A stretch of DNA of 64,000 nucleotides from Archaeoglobus neptunius (GTDB lineage Archaea; Halobacteriota; Archaeoglobi; Archaeoglobales; Archaeoglobaceae), in assembly GCF_016757965.1 (NCBI RefSeq), contig NZ_JAEKIW010000006.1:62001-126000 (forward strand), read 5' to 3'. The notes beneath the pieces were generated by a model. That model was not told the DNA's origin and ran no database searches. It saw only the letters and a list, made by a program, of their open reading frames with translations. Positions 16,229 through 25,555 of the stretch are shown here, piece by piece. A program made the translations under genes and the position numbers. Position 1 is the first letter of the stretch, and each line of letters opens with the position of its first letter.

Positions 16229-17359
16229 ATGAAGTTGAAATGGGTACTGGTGATAATGGCTATTCTTGTAGCAGGATTTTTTGCTGGATGTGCACAACAG
16301 GCAGAAAAACCGCAGACAACGACTACGGCAGTACCAACTACCACAGCAGAGAAAAAGGAGATCAAGGCCGCCTTCGTTTACGTAAGTCCAATAGGAGATG
16401 CCGGGTGGACCTATGCACACGATCAGGGAAGGAAGTTTATAGAAAAGAAGTTCGGAATCAAAACTGCCTACGCCGAAAATGTTCCAGAGACCGATGCTGA
16501 GAGAGTGATCAGGGAGTTTGCAGATGAGGGATACAACGTCATCTTCACAACGTCATTCGGGTACATGGATGCGACGATTGCAGTGGCAAAGGACTACCCC
16601 AACGTAGTATTCATGCACTGCAGCGGATACAAGACAGCCAAAAACGTGGGTACATACTTCGGCAGAATGTATCAGGCCCGTTATCTCACTGGCATTGTTG
16701 CCGGAGCCATGACCAAGACCAACAAGATTGGTTATGTTGCAGCCCATCCCATACCGGAGGTAATCAGAGGAATCAACGCCTTTGCACTCGGTGTCAAGAA
16801 GGTTAACCCCAATGCCAAGGTATATGTTGTGTGGACCGGCACCTGGTACGACCCTGCGAAGGAAAAGGAGGCTGCACTGAGCCTTATAAGCGAGGGATGT
16901 GATGTCATCGCCCAGCATCAGGACTCCCCAGCACCGCAGGAGGCTGCGGAGGAGAACGGAGTTTACTCCATCGGTTACCACAGCGACATGTCCAAATTCG
17001 CCCCGCACGCTCACCTAACTGCTGCCGTATGGAACTGGAGCATAATATACTCATACGTGATTGAGCAGGTCATGCAGGGCAAGTGGAAAAGCGAACAGAT
17101 ATGGTGGGGAATAGACAAGGGCGTTGTGGGACTTGCCCCGTTTAACGATGCCGTTCCGGAAAACGTCAGAAAAATGGTGGAGGAAGAGAAGGCGAAGTAC
17201 CTGAACCACAAAGTTCCAGATCAGTACCCCTTTGTGGGCCCAATCTACGACCAGCAGGGCAAGCTCGTTAAAGCTGATGGAGAAGTCATGACTGACGATG
17301 AGCTGCTGTCCATGAACTTCTTTGTTGATAACGTTGTTGGGAATATCCCCTCCCAGTAA
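16229..17359 (+). CDS. BMP-family nucleoside-binding lipoprotein
   Basis: This 376-residue substrate-binding protein begins with a lipoprotein signal: a hydrophobic stretch and lipobox FFAGC, with the lipid-attached cysteine at about residue 20. A Thr/Pro-rich linker (residues about 28-44) then tethers the domain to the membrane surface. The folded part has the BMP/PnrA pattern FVYVSPIGDAGWTYAHDQGR and IGYVAAHPIPEVIRGINAFALG. The family binds purine or other nucleosides. It is last in the importer operon, a common position. A T-rich stretch follows the stop. Confidence 0.93.
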   Translation: MKLKWVLVIMAILVAGFFAGCAQQAEKPQTTTTAVPTTTAEKKEIKAAFVYVSPIGDAGWTYAHDQGRKFIEKKFGIKTAYAENVPETDAERVIREFADEGYNVIFTTSFGYMDATIAVAKDYPNVVFMHCSGYKTAKNVGTYFGRMYQARYLTGIVAGAMTKTNKIGYVAAHPIPEVIRGINAFALGVKKVNPNAKVYVVWTGTWYDPAKEKEAALSLISEGCDVIAQHQDSPAPQEAAEENGVYSIGYHSDMSKFAPHAHLTAAVWNWSIIYSYVIEQVMQGKWKSEQIWWGIDKGVVGLAPFNDAVPENVRKMVEEEKAKYLNHKVPDQYPFVGPIYDQQGKLVKADGEVMTDDELLSMNFFVDNVVGNIPSQ

Positions 17360-17430
17360 TTCCAATTTTTTGATTTCAGGCAAAAATTTGCTACAGTAAA
17401 ACAGATTAATCCAACTGAGATAACCGGAAC

Positions 17431-18264
17431 ATGATAAAATGGGCTGTCCTCTCATTAACAATTGTGTTCTGGGGACTTGCATTTACGGCGATAAAGTATG
17501 CGGTATATTTTATCAGCCCCGTAGACGTTGCGGTTTTGAGATTTGCAATCGCAGATGTTCTGTTCGCCATATCAATACTGAACGGAAGAAGAATAGAACT
17601 CAAAGATGTGCCTCTCGTTTTCGTTCTCGGACTTTTCGGTGTGACGATCTACCATGTCTGCCTGAATGTGGGTGAGGTGTACATTTCATCAGGAGTTGCG
17701 AGTTTGATCATAGCTCTCGCCCCCATCTTTGTCCTTTTCCTTTCGTGGAAGTTTCTTAATGAAAGAATCAACCTATGGAAAATCGGCGGGACAGTCCTGG
17801 CTTTTTCAGGTGTGGCGTTGATTTCCGAACCATCATACGCAAACATCATTGGGATACTTCTCGTTCTCATCAGTGCTGTTGCAGCGTCGATTTACACAAC
17901 CCTCGGAAAAAAGCTAATGGAAAAGTACGATGCAATAACCCTCACCAGCAATGCAATGGTTCTGGGCTCCATCCCACTCCTCCTTTTCGTCCCATCCTCC
18001 ATATTTGAGATAGCTAATTCATTTAAGTCGGAGTTGATCCTCTCAATAATTTTCCTCGGTCTCTTCCCCACATACTTCGGCTATCTGGGCTGGTACTACT
18101 TCCTTTCAAAAGAAGAGGCTTCTAAAGCTTCAATCTTCCTTCTTGCAATACCTCTGGTTTCTCTGATAGCGGGCTACATCCTTCTGGGCGAAGTTCTCAC
18201 GCTCAGAACACTTGCGGGATCATTCGCAGTAATAGCCGGAATATATCTGGTGCTGAGGGGTTGA
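17431..18264 (+). CDS. EamA/DMT-family transporter
   Basis: This 277-residue protein has about ten hydrophobic helices arranged as two EamA repeats. The first runs roughly from residue 5 to 130, with AFTAIKYAVYFISPVD and ASLIIALAPIFVLFLSW. The second, from 140 to the end, has EASKASIFLLAIPLVSLIAGYILLGE. Members export metabolites or import nucleotides and sugars; the substrate is not predictable. It is separated from the importer operon by 71 bases. ATG 17431 is chosen because it opens directly into the first span. Confidence 0.88.
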   Translation: MIKWAVLSLTIVFWGLAFTAIKYAVYFISPVDVAVLRFAIADVLFAISILNGRRIELKDVPLVFVLGLFGVTIYHVCLNVGEVYISSGVASLIIALAPIFVLFLSWKFLNERINLWKIGGTVLAFSGVALISEPSYANIIGILLVLISAVAASIYTTLGKKLMEKYDAITLTSNAMVLGSIPLLLFVPSSIFEIANSFKSELILSIIFLGLFPTYFGYLGWYYFLSKEEASKASIFLLAIPLVSLIAGYILLGEVLTLRTLAGSFAVIAGIYLVLRG

Positions 18265-18301
18265 TGGAAAAGGATAAATCACCTTGGAAAGAGCAAACTG
18301 C

Positions 18302-18472
18302 ATGACGAAACTGGAGAACATCTACTGTGCGAGATGTGGTTCGGAATTTGATTTGAATGTGAGGAGAACTACTGGATATTCGGGTCCGCTGCACATTCCG
18401 AATCTTTACTGCCCCTTCTGCGGGACAAGGAGACTGATGAAAAAGAAGGGCATTTTCTTCGAAAAGCCGTAG
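18302..18472 (+). CDS. Small zinc-ribbon protein
   Basis: This 56-residue protein has two CxxC knuckles: CARC near residues 9-12 and CPFC near 37-40. They are separated by about 24 residues, a zinc-ribbon pattern. A basic C-terminus follows (RRLMKKKG). The start at ATG 18302 is preferred; TTG 18284 is possible. It lies 38 bases after the transporter gene and converges on moaB. Function unknown; such proteins often bind nucleic acid or modify partner complexes. Confidence 0.6.
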   Translation: MTKLENIYCARCGSEFDLNVRRTTGYSGPLHIPNLYCPFCGTRRLMKKKGIFFEKP

Positions 18473-18477
18473 AGACG

Positions 18478-18987
18478 TTAGCTGAGACCCCTAGCATGGC
18501 TTAATATGTGATCCAGACTGTTCTTTATCATGTTCAGTCCCAGTCTGACAGCTTTTTTAGAGCCGGGAAGACAAAAAACAACTCTGTCCGCTATCAGACC
18601 CGCTGTGGCTCTTGAGAGTATTGCAGCCAGACCAACCTCGTTGAAGCTCAGCATCCTGAAAATCTCCCCAAATCCATCAATTTTTTTCGTGAAAAGAGGT
18701 TCAACAGCCTCAATTGTAACGTCCGACGGATTCAAACCAGTTCCACCTGTCAAAATGCAGACGTCTGCCCTGCTAATCGCACTCAGAACGGTTTTTCTTA
18801 TTTCCACAATATCATCAGGGATCAGGCAGTAATCCACAGCCTTATCGCCGAAGGTTTCATAGATCAGCTTTCCCGATCCGTCATCTTCGGGAATGTTTTC
18901 CAGTCCCTCCAGCCGACCGTACTTCCTGTATCTCGATGTCGAGACCGTAACTATCACAAGTGAATAGTCAATCTTTCTCTCATGCAT
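18478..18987 (-). CDS. moaB: Molybdenum cofactor biosynthesis protein MoaB (MPT adenylyltransferase type)
   Basis: This 169-residue protein has the MoCF-binding fold: ILTGGTGLNPSDVTIEAV near residues 79-96 (molybdopterin-binding GGTG) and an LPGSKKAVRLG segment near 140-150. Archaeal MoaB adenylylates molybdopterin before insertion of Mo or W. It directly follows the flap endonuclease gene with one base between them, so the two are probably cotranscribed. There is no functional link apparent. Confidence 0.9.
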   Translation of the reverse strand: MHERKIDYSLVIVTVSTSRYRKYGRLEGLENIPEDDGSGKLIYETFGDKAVDYCLIPDDIVEIRKTVLSAISRADVCILTGGTGLNPSDVTIEAVEPLFTKKIDGFGEIFRMLSFNEVGLAAILSRATAGLIADRVVFCLPGSKKAVRLGLNMIKNSLDHILSHARGLS

Positions 18988-18988
18988 C

Positions 18989-19999
18989 TCAGAACCACCT
19001 TTCCAATGTCTCCTGGGTAGATTTCAGACCTTTCATCTTTTCCAGAGCTTTTTCAACTCTTTCTCTGCTGAAGTCGTGTTCCTCGCATAGAAATTCCACT
19101 GCCTTTTCAAAATCTGGCTCGTGGAACTCAATCCTGTAGTCATCGGTAACTGGTGGATTCAGGAAAAAATCTCTGATATCTTCAACAAACTCTATTTCAA
19201 CTTTCAGAGCTTTCAAAGCCTTGAATACATCGCCGTAGGTTTTGATATAGTTAAGAGCCTTTTTAACCCCCACACCCCTGACCCCCTCATTGTAATCAGT
19301 GCCGACAAGGATGGCTATGTCAACGAGCTGTTCCCTTGTTATCCCCAGTCTTTTCAGATTCTCGGTTAGCGATATGATTTCTGGCTTTACGTCGATGTAA
19401 ACGTTCTTGCCCGGAAGCTTTCTTTTGCCAGTAATCGCCAGATTTCTCGCCAGCTTTGGACTTCCAAAAAGAAGTGAGTCGTAGTCCTGACTGCCAGTAA
19501 AATGAACATCGCCCTTTGCAGCCATGTACGCTGCCTGAGCCTCACCCTCAGAGGGTGCATCAACAAACGGTATGCCCATGTAACCGAGAAGCTCTTTGGA
19601 AGAACCTATGATGTACTCATCCACCCTGCCTGCCGCCTGAGCATATTTCCTTGCATCTTTCTCTCCTGCCTGAACGGCTGCCATCCACTTTTCCTCGGCT
19701 TCCTCTCTTCTTCTCTTTCTCTCCTCAATCTCTGCTTTTTTGAACTCAGGCGGCTCACCATCAAAAACGAAAACAGGTCTGATACCAACATCCACCATGT
19801 TTGATACCCTGTACAGTATTCCAGAAAGGTGGGATGTAATTCTACCCTGTGAATCCTTAAGGGGGGTTCCGTCCGGTTGTCTGATGATGGATATAAACTG
19901 GTAGAGTGTGTTGAACGCATCAATAGCAATTTTTCTGCCTGAAAAATGCTCGAGTTCAACTTCCTCCCTTTCGAAGAGGTCGCCAATATCAGCACCCAT
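18989..19999 (-). CDS. fen: Flap endonuclease-1
   Basis: This 336-residue structure-specific nuclease removes 5' flaps in Okazaki-fragment processing and repair. The N and I regions are intact: DAFNTLYQF near 27, [25 protein letters not shown] near 145 and [11 protein letters not shown], with the acidic metal ligands, then the helix-hairpin-helix [18 protein letters not shown]. The C-terminus QETLERWF is a canonical PCNA-interacting (PIP) box. Length and sequence match A. fulgidus FEN1 as I remember it, supporting the genus assignment. Confidence 0.97.
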   Translation of the reverse strand: MGADIGDLFEREEVELEHFSGRKIAIDAFNTLYQFISIIRQPDGTPLKDSQGRITSHLSGILYRVSNMVDVGIRPVFVFDGEPPEFKKAEIEERKRRREEAEEKWMAAVQAGEKDARKYAQAAGRVDEYIIGSSKELLGYMGIPFVDAPSEGEAQAAYMAAKGDVHFTGSQDYDSLLFGSPKLARNLAITGKRKLPGKNVYIDVKPEIISLTENLKRLGITREQLVDIAILVGTDYNEGVRGVGVKKALNYIKTYGDVFKALKALKVEIEFVEDIRDFFLNPPVTDDYRIEFHEPDFEKAVEFLCEEHDFSRERVEKALEKMKGLKSTQETLERWF

Positions 20000-20051
20000 A
20001 AAAAATCATGTGAAGGAATTCTTAAAAATCTTTGCAGTTAATGAACTGGCG

Positions 20052-21305
20052 ATGAAGGCGGTCATACTTGCCGCTGGATTGGGCACAAGGCTTGGTGGAG
20101 TTCCAAAGCCACTGGTCAAGGTTGGCGGGCAGGAAATACTACTGAGAACGATGAAACTCCTTTCACCATACGTTTCAGAGTTCGTAATCGTATCAAGCGT
20201 ATACGCAGAGAGAATTAATGAATTTCTCAGAGATAAGGGATTCAAATACACCATCGTAAAAAACGAGAGCCCGGAGAGGGGGAACGGCTATTCGCTTTTA
20301 ATTTCAAAGGATTTCGTGGATCGTGACTTCATTCTCGTGATGGGAGATCATATTTACAGCAGAGAGTTTATAGAGGAGGCAGTAAAAGGAAGGGGACTGA
20401 TCGCTGACAGAAGCCCGAGATTCGTTGAGATCAAAGAGGCAACAAAAGTTAAGGTTGATGGTGGCAGGATTGAGGACATAGGAAAAGAACTGGAGACGTT
20501 TGATTGCGTTGACACGGGGTTCTTCATCCTAGACACAAGCATATTCAACGTTGCGGATGAACTGAAGGAGTTGAATGAAATTCCGCTCAGTGAAGTTGTG
20601 AAGAGGGCAAGATTGCCCGTTTCGTACGTTGATGGAAGGCTGTGGATGGATGTGGATACCAAAGAGGACGTGAGAAAGGCAAACAGGCTGCTGATCAAAA
20701 CTGCCGTTAAGGGTGAAGGGGATGGTTTCATTTCCAGACACCTAAACCGGAAGATATCAACAGAGATATCCGCAATGGTCGTCAACAGGCTTAATCCCTC
20801 CCATATGACGGTGATATCCTTTCTGACAGGCATAATCTCCTCTCTATTCCTGTTCTTCAACGTCCCGTTAGCAGGATTCATGTACCAGTTCTCTTCAGTT
20901 CTCGATGGATGTGACGGTGAAATCGCCAGAGCCTCAATGAGGACGTCGAAAAAAGGTGGTTACGCCGACTCGATCCTCGACAGATTCGTCGACTTCCTGT
21001 TTCTGGCAATATTGGCAATCCTATATCCCGAAAATCTGCAGATAGGACTGTTTGCCATATTTGGAAGTATTATGGTAAGTTACTCCACCGAGAAGTACAA
21101 GGCAGAGTATGGGGAGAGTATATACAGAAAAATTAAAAAAATGAGGTACTTGCCAGGAAAAAGGGATGAAAGGATTTTTCTAATAATGATTTTCTGCCTT
21201 CTGGCATATTTCGGAAAATTCTGGATCCAACTGATGTTCTGGTCTATAGCAGTTCTGAGCATCTTGAGGGTTCTGGCCACACTTTTAATTGTTGTAAAAA
21301 GCTAA
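20052..21305 (+). CDS. Bifunctional CTP:inositol-1-phosphate cytidylyltransferase / di-myo-inositol-phosphate-phosphate synthase
   Basis: This 417-residue protein fuses two enzymes. Residues 1-230 are a nucleotidyltransferase (AAGLGTRLGG at the N-terminus, MGDHIYSREF, MDVDTKEDV). Residues about 235-417 are a CDP-alcohol phosphotransferase with DGCDGEIARA...GGYADSILDRFVDF and several spans. It makes the precursor of di-myo-inositol phosphate, the heat-stress solute of hyperthermophiles. The start is ATG 20052, where the family begins; the frame upstream is antisense to the fen start. It is divergent from fen, and convergent with the acyl-CoA ligase gene by 4 bases. Confidence 0.92.
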   Translation: MKAVILAAGLGTRLGGVPKPLVKVGGQEILLRTMKLLSPYVSEFVIVSSVYAERINEFLRDKGFKYTIVKNESPERGNGYSLLISKDFVDRDFILVMGDHIYSREFIEEAVKGRGLIADRSPRFVEIKEATKVKVDGGRIEDIGKELETFDCVDTGFFILDTSIFNVADELKELNEIPLSEVVKRARLPVSYVDGRLWMDVDTKEDVRKANRLLIKTAVKGEGDGFISRHLNRKISTEISAMVVNRLNPSHMTVISFLTGIISSLFLFFNVPLAGFMYQFSSVLDGCDGEIARASMRTSKKGGYADSILDRFVDFLFLAILAILYPENLQIGLFAIFGSIMVSYSTEKYKAEYGESIYRKIKKMRYLPGKRDERIFLIMIFCLLAYFGKFWIQLMFWSIAVLSILRVLATLLIVVKS

Positions 21306-22924
21306 CTCTTCATCTCCTTTTCCCTTAAAATCCTCCTTAACAGCTTTCCTGAGGCTGTTCTGGGCAGCTCATCAACAAACTCCACTTCTCTTACCCTTTT
21401 GTATCCCGATATTCTCTCCCTTACCCACTCTATGATGGACTGTTCGTCAATCTTTCCCCTGTACTCCGGTTTAAGAACGATAAAAGCCTTTGGTATCTCT
21501 CCCGCCTCTTCATCTGGCTTGCCTATCACAGCAACATCCATTACTGCCTCATGTTTCATCAGCAAAGCCTCAAGCTCGAATGGAGCGATTGTGTACCCCT
21601 TGTACTTTATAACTTCCTTCACCCTGTCCTGAAAGTGCAGAAAACCCTCATCATCGATAAAACCGATATCCCCTGTCCTGAAGAACTTTTTCCCATTAGC
21701 ATCGTACCACCAGCATTCTTCATTCTCCTTCTCCCTTTTCCAGTACCCTCTAAACACATTTGGTCCTCTTATCACTATTTCACCACTCTCCCCAACACCA
21801 AGTTCCCTTCCGTCCTCAAGAGATATTATTTTCAGCTCAACATCCGAAAGCGGGATGCCCTGAGTTGTGCTTTTGTCCAGCCTGAGAGCAGGATTTGTTG
21901 TCGTCATCGGACTGGCTTCTGTCATTCCCCATATTTGATTGTGTTTGAGCCTCGGATTGTTGCACTTCTCCGCAGCAACCTTTAGAAGCCTCTCCACCAG
22001 TGCCGGTGCTACAGGCCATGCTCCGGTTGCAAATGTCTTCAGATAGCTCCAGTCATATGTTCTGTTGCTGTTTTCGATAGTATTGACAAGCACGTTAAGA
22101 GCCGGTGGAACCGCCCAGGAAAACGTCCCCCTGTACTTTTCGATGTTCTCCGCCATGAGCTCAGGATTGAACATTCCCATTACGACGTATTCATTTCCTA
22201 CAGTCACCATCAGATTGACGAGTCCGAACTCAGCAGAATGGAACATGGGCATGCAGCCAACAATTGTGTCCATGTGCGATAAGCCTGCCGCAACTGCGAG
22301 CTGCAGAGCGTTGGCCGTCAGATTGAAGTGAGTTAGCATTACTCCCTTCGGAAATCCTGTGGTTCCCCCAGTGTATGGCAGGAGCGCTACATCCTCCTCA
22401 GGATTTACCTTTACATTCTCAAAATCATCGCTGCCCTCATCCATCAGCTCCGAAAGGTTGTTTTCCTCACCACCAACGACAAAAATCCTTTCAATTCTCG
22501 TCTTATCAATTACCTGCCTGAAGTTCTCGTAAAGCATTTTGTGCACAACAAGTGTCGTGGCCTCACTGTCGTTGAGTATGTGTTCAAGCTCGAAAGGCTT
22601 GTACATTGGATTTACCGGAACGGGTGTGGCTGCAGTTCTCCACAGGGCGTAAACGGTCATAATGTAATCAATGGAATTGGGTATGCAGACCGCCACATGT
22701 TCACCTTTTTTAACACCTCTCCTTGAGAATCCTCCTGCAAGCCTTTTCGTAGTCTCCGCAATTTCAACAAAGCTCATTTTCTCGGGGAACTCCGACGGAA
22801 ACTTCGGCTCTGCAGAAATTATGGCAATTTTCTCACCATACCTATTTGCTGCGCTGTCTATCCTGTCCGCAAGAGAAATTTTCGGGTAATAAAGGCTTGG
22901 AAAACCAATTTTGTATCTGAGCAT
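21302..22924 (-). CDS. Medium/long-chain acyl-CoA synthetase (AMP-forming)
   Basis: This 540-residue ligase activates carboxylic acids to acyl-CoA via acyl-AMP. Motif A3 is PYTGGTTGFPKGVML near residues 187-201. The A5 region GMTEASPMTT and the A7/A8 segment FRTGDIGFIDDEGF...VKEVIKYKGY follow, with the catalytic lysine in PRTASGKLLRR near the end. It fits fatty-acid degradation, for which an acyl-CoA dehydrogenase lies 1.4 kb away on the same strand. The chain length it prefers is unknown. Confidence 0.92.
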   Translation of the reverse strand: MLRYKIGFPSLYYPKISLADRIDSAANRYGEKIAIISAEPKFPSEFPEKMSFVEIAETTKRLAGGFSRRGVKKGEHVAVCIPNSIDYIMTVYALWRTAATPVPVNPMYKPFELEHILNDSEATTLVVHKMLYENFRQVIDKTRIERIFVVGGEENNLSELMDEGSDDFENVKVNPEEDVALLPYTGGTTGFPKGVMLTHFNLTANALQLAVAAGLSHMDTIVGCMPMFHSAEFGLVNLMVTVGNEYVVMGMFNPELMAENIEKYRGTFSWAVPPALNVLVNTIENSNRTYDWSYLKTFATGAWPVAPALVERLLKVAAEKCNNPRLKHNQIWGMTEASPMTTTNPALRLDKSTTQGIPLSDVELKIISLEDGRELGVGESGEIVIRGPNVFRGYWKREKENEECWWYDANGKKFFRTGDIGFIDDEGFLHFQDRVKEVIKYKGYTIAPFELEALLMKHEAVMDVAVIGKPDEEAGEIPKAFIVLKPEYRGKIDEQSIIEWVRERISGYKRVREVEFVDELPRTASGKLLRRILREKEMKS

Positions 22925-23038
22925 ATTAAAAAATAATTGTAAAAATTAATAAGGTTTTTGTAGAGATTGATTGACAACCCAGTACTGAGAGTCAAACAGG
23001 CTAAAAACTTATATTTTTCTTAATCCAAAAATAAAGCT

Positions 23039-23437
23039 GTGAAAGTCAAGGATGCGCCAAAATCTGCAACATCCATCATTGTAAGATCCGCCTCCAACGC
23101 AAGAATTTCCCAGTCAAAGATGCCGATGCTTGAGCTTATGCGGCGGATTTTCAGAAAGGAAGAGGTAGCTTTAAAGGCTGTTAAATTTCTCACGCTGGTT
23201 GAGGAAAGACAGAAAAGCGGAAAGCCCCTGAAAGTCGAGGAATGGGAGGAAGTTATGGAGGAGCTTGGAATGGTCCGCTCCTCTTTCTATTCAATGAGAA
23301 ACAAACTCATCGGTGCAGGAATGATATCGATACGCAATGGTGAGTACCATCTTTCAGGAGCATTCAGCAAGGATCTGGTTGATATGGCAAGATGGTGGTG
23401 GGTTGTGGTTCTCGGCTACGATCCGGAAAGTCTCTGA
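23039..23437 (+). CDS. Uncharacterised protein, probable winged helix
   Basis: This protein has up to 132 residues from GTG 23039; ATG 23120 would give 105. A helix-rich core (about residues 35-90) ends in [28 protein letters not shown], which looks like the recognition helix and wing of a winged-helix domain. A tryptophan cluster (RWWWVVV) is near the C-terminus. No family is recognised. The gene is divergent from the acyl-CoA ligase with an AT-rich region between, and its 3' end overlaps the next convergent gene by 22 bases. Confidence 0.6.
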   Translation: MKVKDAPKSATSIIVRSASNARISQSKMPMLELMRRIFRKEEVALKAVKFLTLVEERQKSGKPLKVEEWEEVMEELGMVRSSFYSMRNKLIGAGMISIRNGEYHLSGAFSKDLVDMARWWWVVVLGYDPESL

Positions 23438-24297
23438 CTTTCCATCTTCTTAATTCTCCGCTCTATCTCCTCCGCCAGCAGTCTGTCATTCATTGCAAGG
23501 TTGTATGCTTCCCTTAGTTTATCCACATCTCCTGTTTCCTCTCCCCACTCCATCAGCATTCTAGAAATTTTCCTCTCAATGCCAGGATACGAAGCGCTCA
23601 AAGTCGAATAGATGAAGTAGGCCTTTTCATAGTTGCCCATGGATTCATATATCTCAGCCATAGCAAGCCTTGCCTCAACGGTATCTTTCAACCTTAACGA
23701 TTCTTCAATTTTCTTTAAACCGGCCTCGGGATTGCTCATCGCCAGTGCTCTGCCCCATTCAAGAAGGACGCTGCTCTTTGCATCAACAACAGCATCTATT
23801 CCGGGTAACAGGTCTAGAATTCTAATCGCCCTTCTGTAATCCCCGTCTTCCGAAACTTCCAGGGCAAAGAAAAGCACCTTCCTGATGTATCCCCTGAATC
23901 CGAAGTCCTGAAACTCCATAACAAGCTTTGCCGCATCCTCATACTTTCCCTCGACCAGGCGCCTTTCAATTGCTTCCTTTAGCAATAAAAACATGTTCTG
24001 GAGAAGTTTTCTTTCATTACATCCCCTCAACTCTCTGAGGGCTGTCAGAAAGATTGCAAAGCATTTGGCCTCATCCTCACCATCAAGATATCTGGACAGT
24101 CTTTCGGCAACCTTCGCCACGATATACACGGCAGCAGGAGCGTCACGAAGTAGAATGAGGTACTTACCAACCTTATCAGGATTTTCAAAGATTCTTTTAA
24201 CGGAATGCATAACTATAGGATCGCTGCTAAGGGCCTTCAGTATCTTCACATCATCTTCATCGATAAAATTGGCAATACTCTCAATGAACTTTTCCAT
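23416..24297 (-). CDS. TPR-like helical-repeat protein, unknown function
   Basis: This 293-residue soluble protein is almost wholly helical. Residues about 130-285 look like tetratricopeptide-type repeats (for example [25 protein letters not shown] near 208-232 and [15 protein letters not shown] near 154-168). There are no signal or membrane segments. It is probably a protein-interaction scaffold. It lies downstream of the acyl-CoA dehydrogenase on the same strand with a 41-base gap. Confidence 0.65.
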   Translation of the reverse strand: MEKFIESIANFIDEDDVKILKALSSDPIVMHSVKRIFENPDKVGKYLILLRDAPAAVYIVAKVAERLSRYLDGEDEAKCFAIFLTALRELRGCNERKLLQNMFLLLKEAIERRLVEGKYEDAAKLVMEFQDFGFRGYIRKVLFFALEVSEDGDYRRAIRILDLLPGIDAVVDAKSSVLLEWGRALAMSNPEAGLKKIEESLRLKDTVEARLAMAEIYESMGNYEKAYFIYSTLSASYPGIERKISRMLMEWGEETGDVDKLREAYNLAMNDRLLAEEIERRIKKMESQRLSGS

Positions 24298-24338
24298 GCG
24301 GTTTTTTGGTTAAATATAAATAAAAGCTTTTTTCTTCA

Positions 24339-25484
24339 TCAAAACCGAAGTTTTCCCGAAAGCATTCTTGCGATAATAAGCCTCTGAATCTCGCTTGTTC
24401 CTTCGTATATAGTCCCCACTCTGGCATCCCTGTAGTACCTTTCTATGTCGTACTCCTTGCTGTAGCCGTAGCCACCGAATATCTGCAAAGCTTCGTAGGT
24501 CACTCTTACAGCGGTCTCACTTGCAAAGAGCTTCGCTGCAGAACTAAAAGCAGGATCGGCCTTACCACTATCTATCATCCATGCAGCTCTGTATACGAGA
24601 AGTCTTGCAGCCTCTATGTCCTTCCACATGTCTGCAAGCTTGAACTGAATTGCCTGATGCTCGATCAGAGGTTTTCCGAACGCTTTTCGCTGTTTGGCAT
24701 ATTCCAGTGCCCTTTCGTACGCTCCAACAGCCATTCCGAGCTGTACCGCACCCACAAAAACTCTGCTCTCATTAAAGAACCTCATTAGCTGGTAGAAACC
24801 AAAATTCTCATTCCCTATAAGGTTGTTTTCAGGAACGAAAAGGTCTTTCAGGTATATCTCAGCAGTATCGTGGCAGTTCAGTCCCATTTTCTTTATTCTT
24901 CTGGCCTCATAACCGTCCCGGTCCGTTTCAACAAGAAACGCAGATATTCCTCTGTAGCCTGCGCTCATGTCTGTTTTGGCCAGAACAACAACCCAGTCCG
25001 AGATGCTTCCATTGGTGATGAACGTCTTTGTCCCATTTAGCTTCCAGCCGCCTTCCACTCTTTCCGCCCTCGTTTTTATGGCCTGAACATCGCTTCCAGC
25101 ATCAGGCTCCGTGATTGCAATCGCTGATGGAGTCTTGCCTTTAACAACGAGTGGCAGGTAATTCTCTTTCTGTTCTTCCGTTCCGAAGTACCTCACCATC
25201 GGACAGCCGAGAGAAGCGGTAAGAACTGCCGAACCTATGCTGCTGTCTGCCCTTGTGAATTCCTCAGCGATTATAGCGCAGCCCAAATAGTCCATCTCCG
25301 AACCACCGTACTCCTCAGGGATGTCCGCTCCAACGTAGCCCAGTTTGGCAGCTTTCCTGAAAATATCCCACGGATATTCCCCCTTCTCATCATATTCCTT
25401 TCCGTAAGGCCTGATTTCTTTTTCCGCAAACTCCCTTACGGCATCTCGAAGAATTCTGTGTTCCTCATCAAACTCAAAGTTCAT
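24339..25484 (-). CDS. Acyl-CoA dehydrogenase
   Basis: This 381-residue flavoenzyme introduces the alpha-beta double bond in acyl-CoA. It has ITEPDAGSDVQAIKTRAER and KTFITNGSISDWVVV (FAD and substrate loops near residues 125-165), FGKPLIEHQAIQFKLADM near 245-262, and the catalytic glutamate in YEGTSEIQRL near 360. The length is the usual 380. Together with the nearby AMP-forming acyl-CoA ligase it supports beta-oxidation, a known capability of Archaeoglobus. The electron acceptor would be ETF. Confidence 0.94.
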   Translation of the reverse strand: MNFEFDEEHRILRDAVREFAEKEIRPYGKEYDEKGEYPWDIFRKAAKLGYVGADIPEEYGGSEMDYLGCAIIAEEFTRADSSIGSAVLTASLGCPMVRYFGTEEQKENYLPLVVKGKTPSAIAITEPDAGSDVQAIKTRAERVEGGWKLNGTKTFITNGSISDWVVVLAKTDMSAGYRGISAFLVETDRDGYEARRIKKMGLNCHDTAEIYLKDLFVPENNLIGNENFGFYQLMRFFNESRVFVGAVQLGMAVGAYERALEYAKQRKAFGKPLIEHQAIQFKLADMWKDIEAARLLVYRAAWMIDSGKADPAFSSAAKLFASETAVRVTYEALQIFGGYGYSKEYDIERYYRDARVGTIYEGTSEIQRLIIARMLSGKLRF

Positions 25485-25555
25485 GATTTTCTTTTCTCTT
25501 AACTAAATTTAAAATTTACCACTTTGTGGAATGCAATATAAAATAGAATTACACT

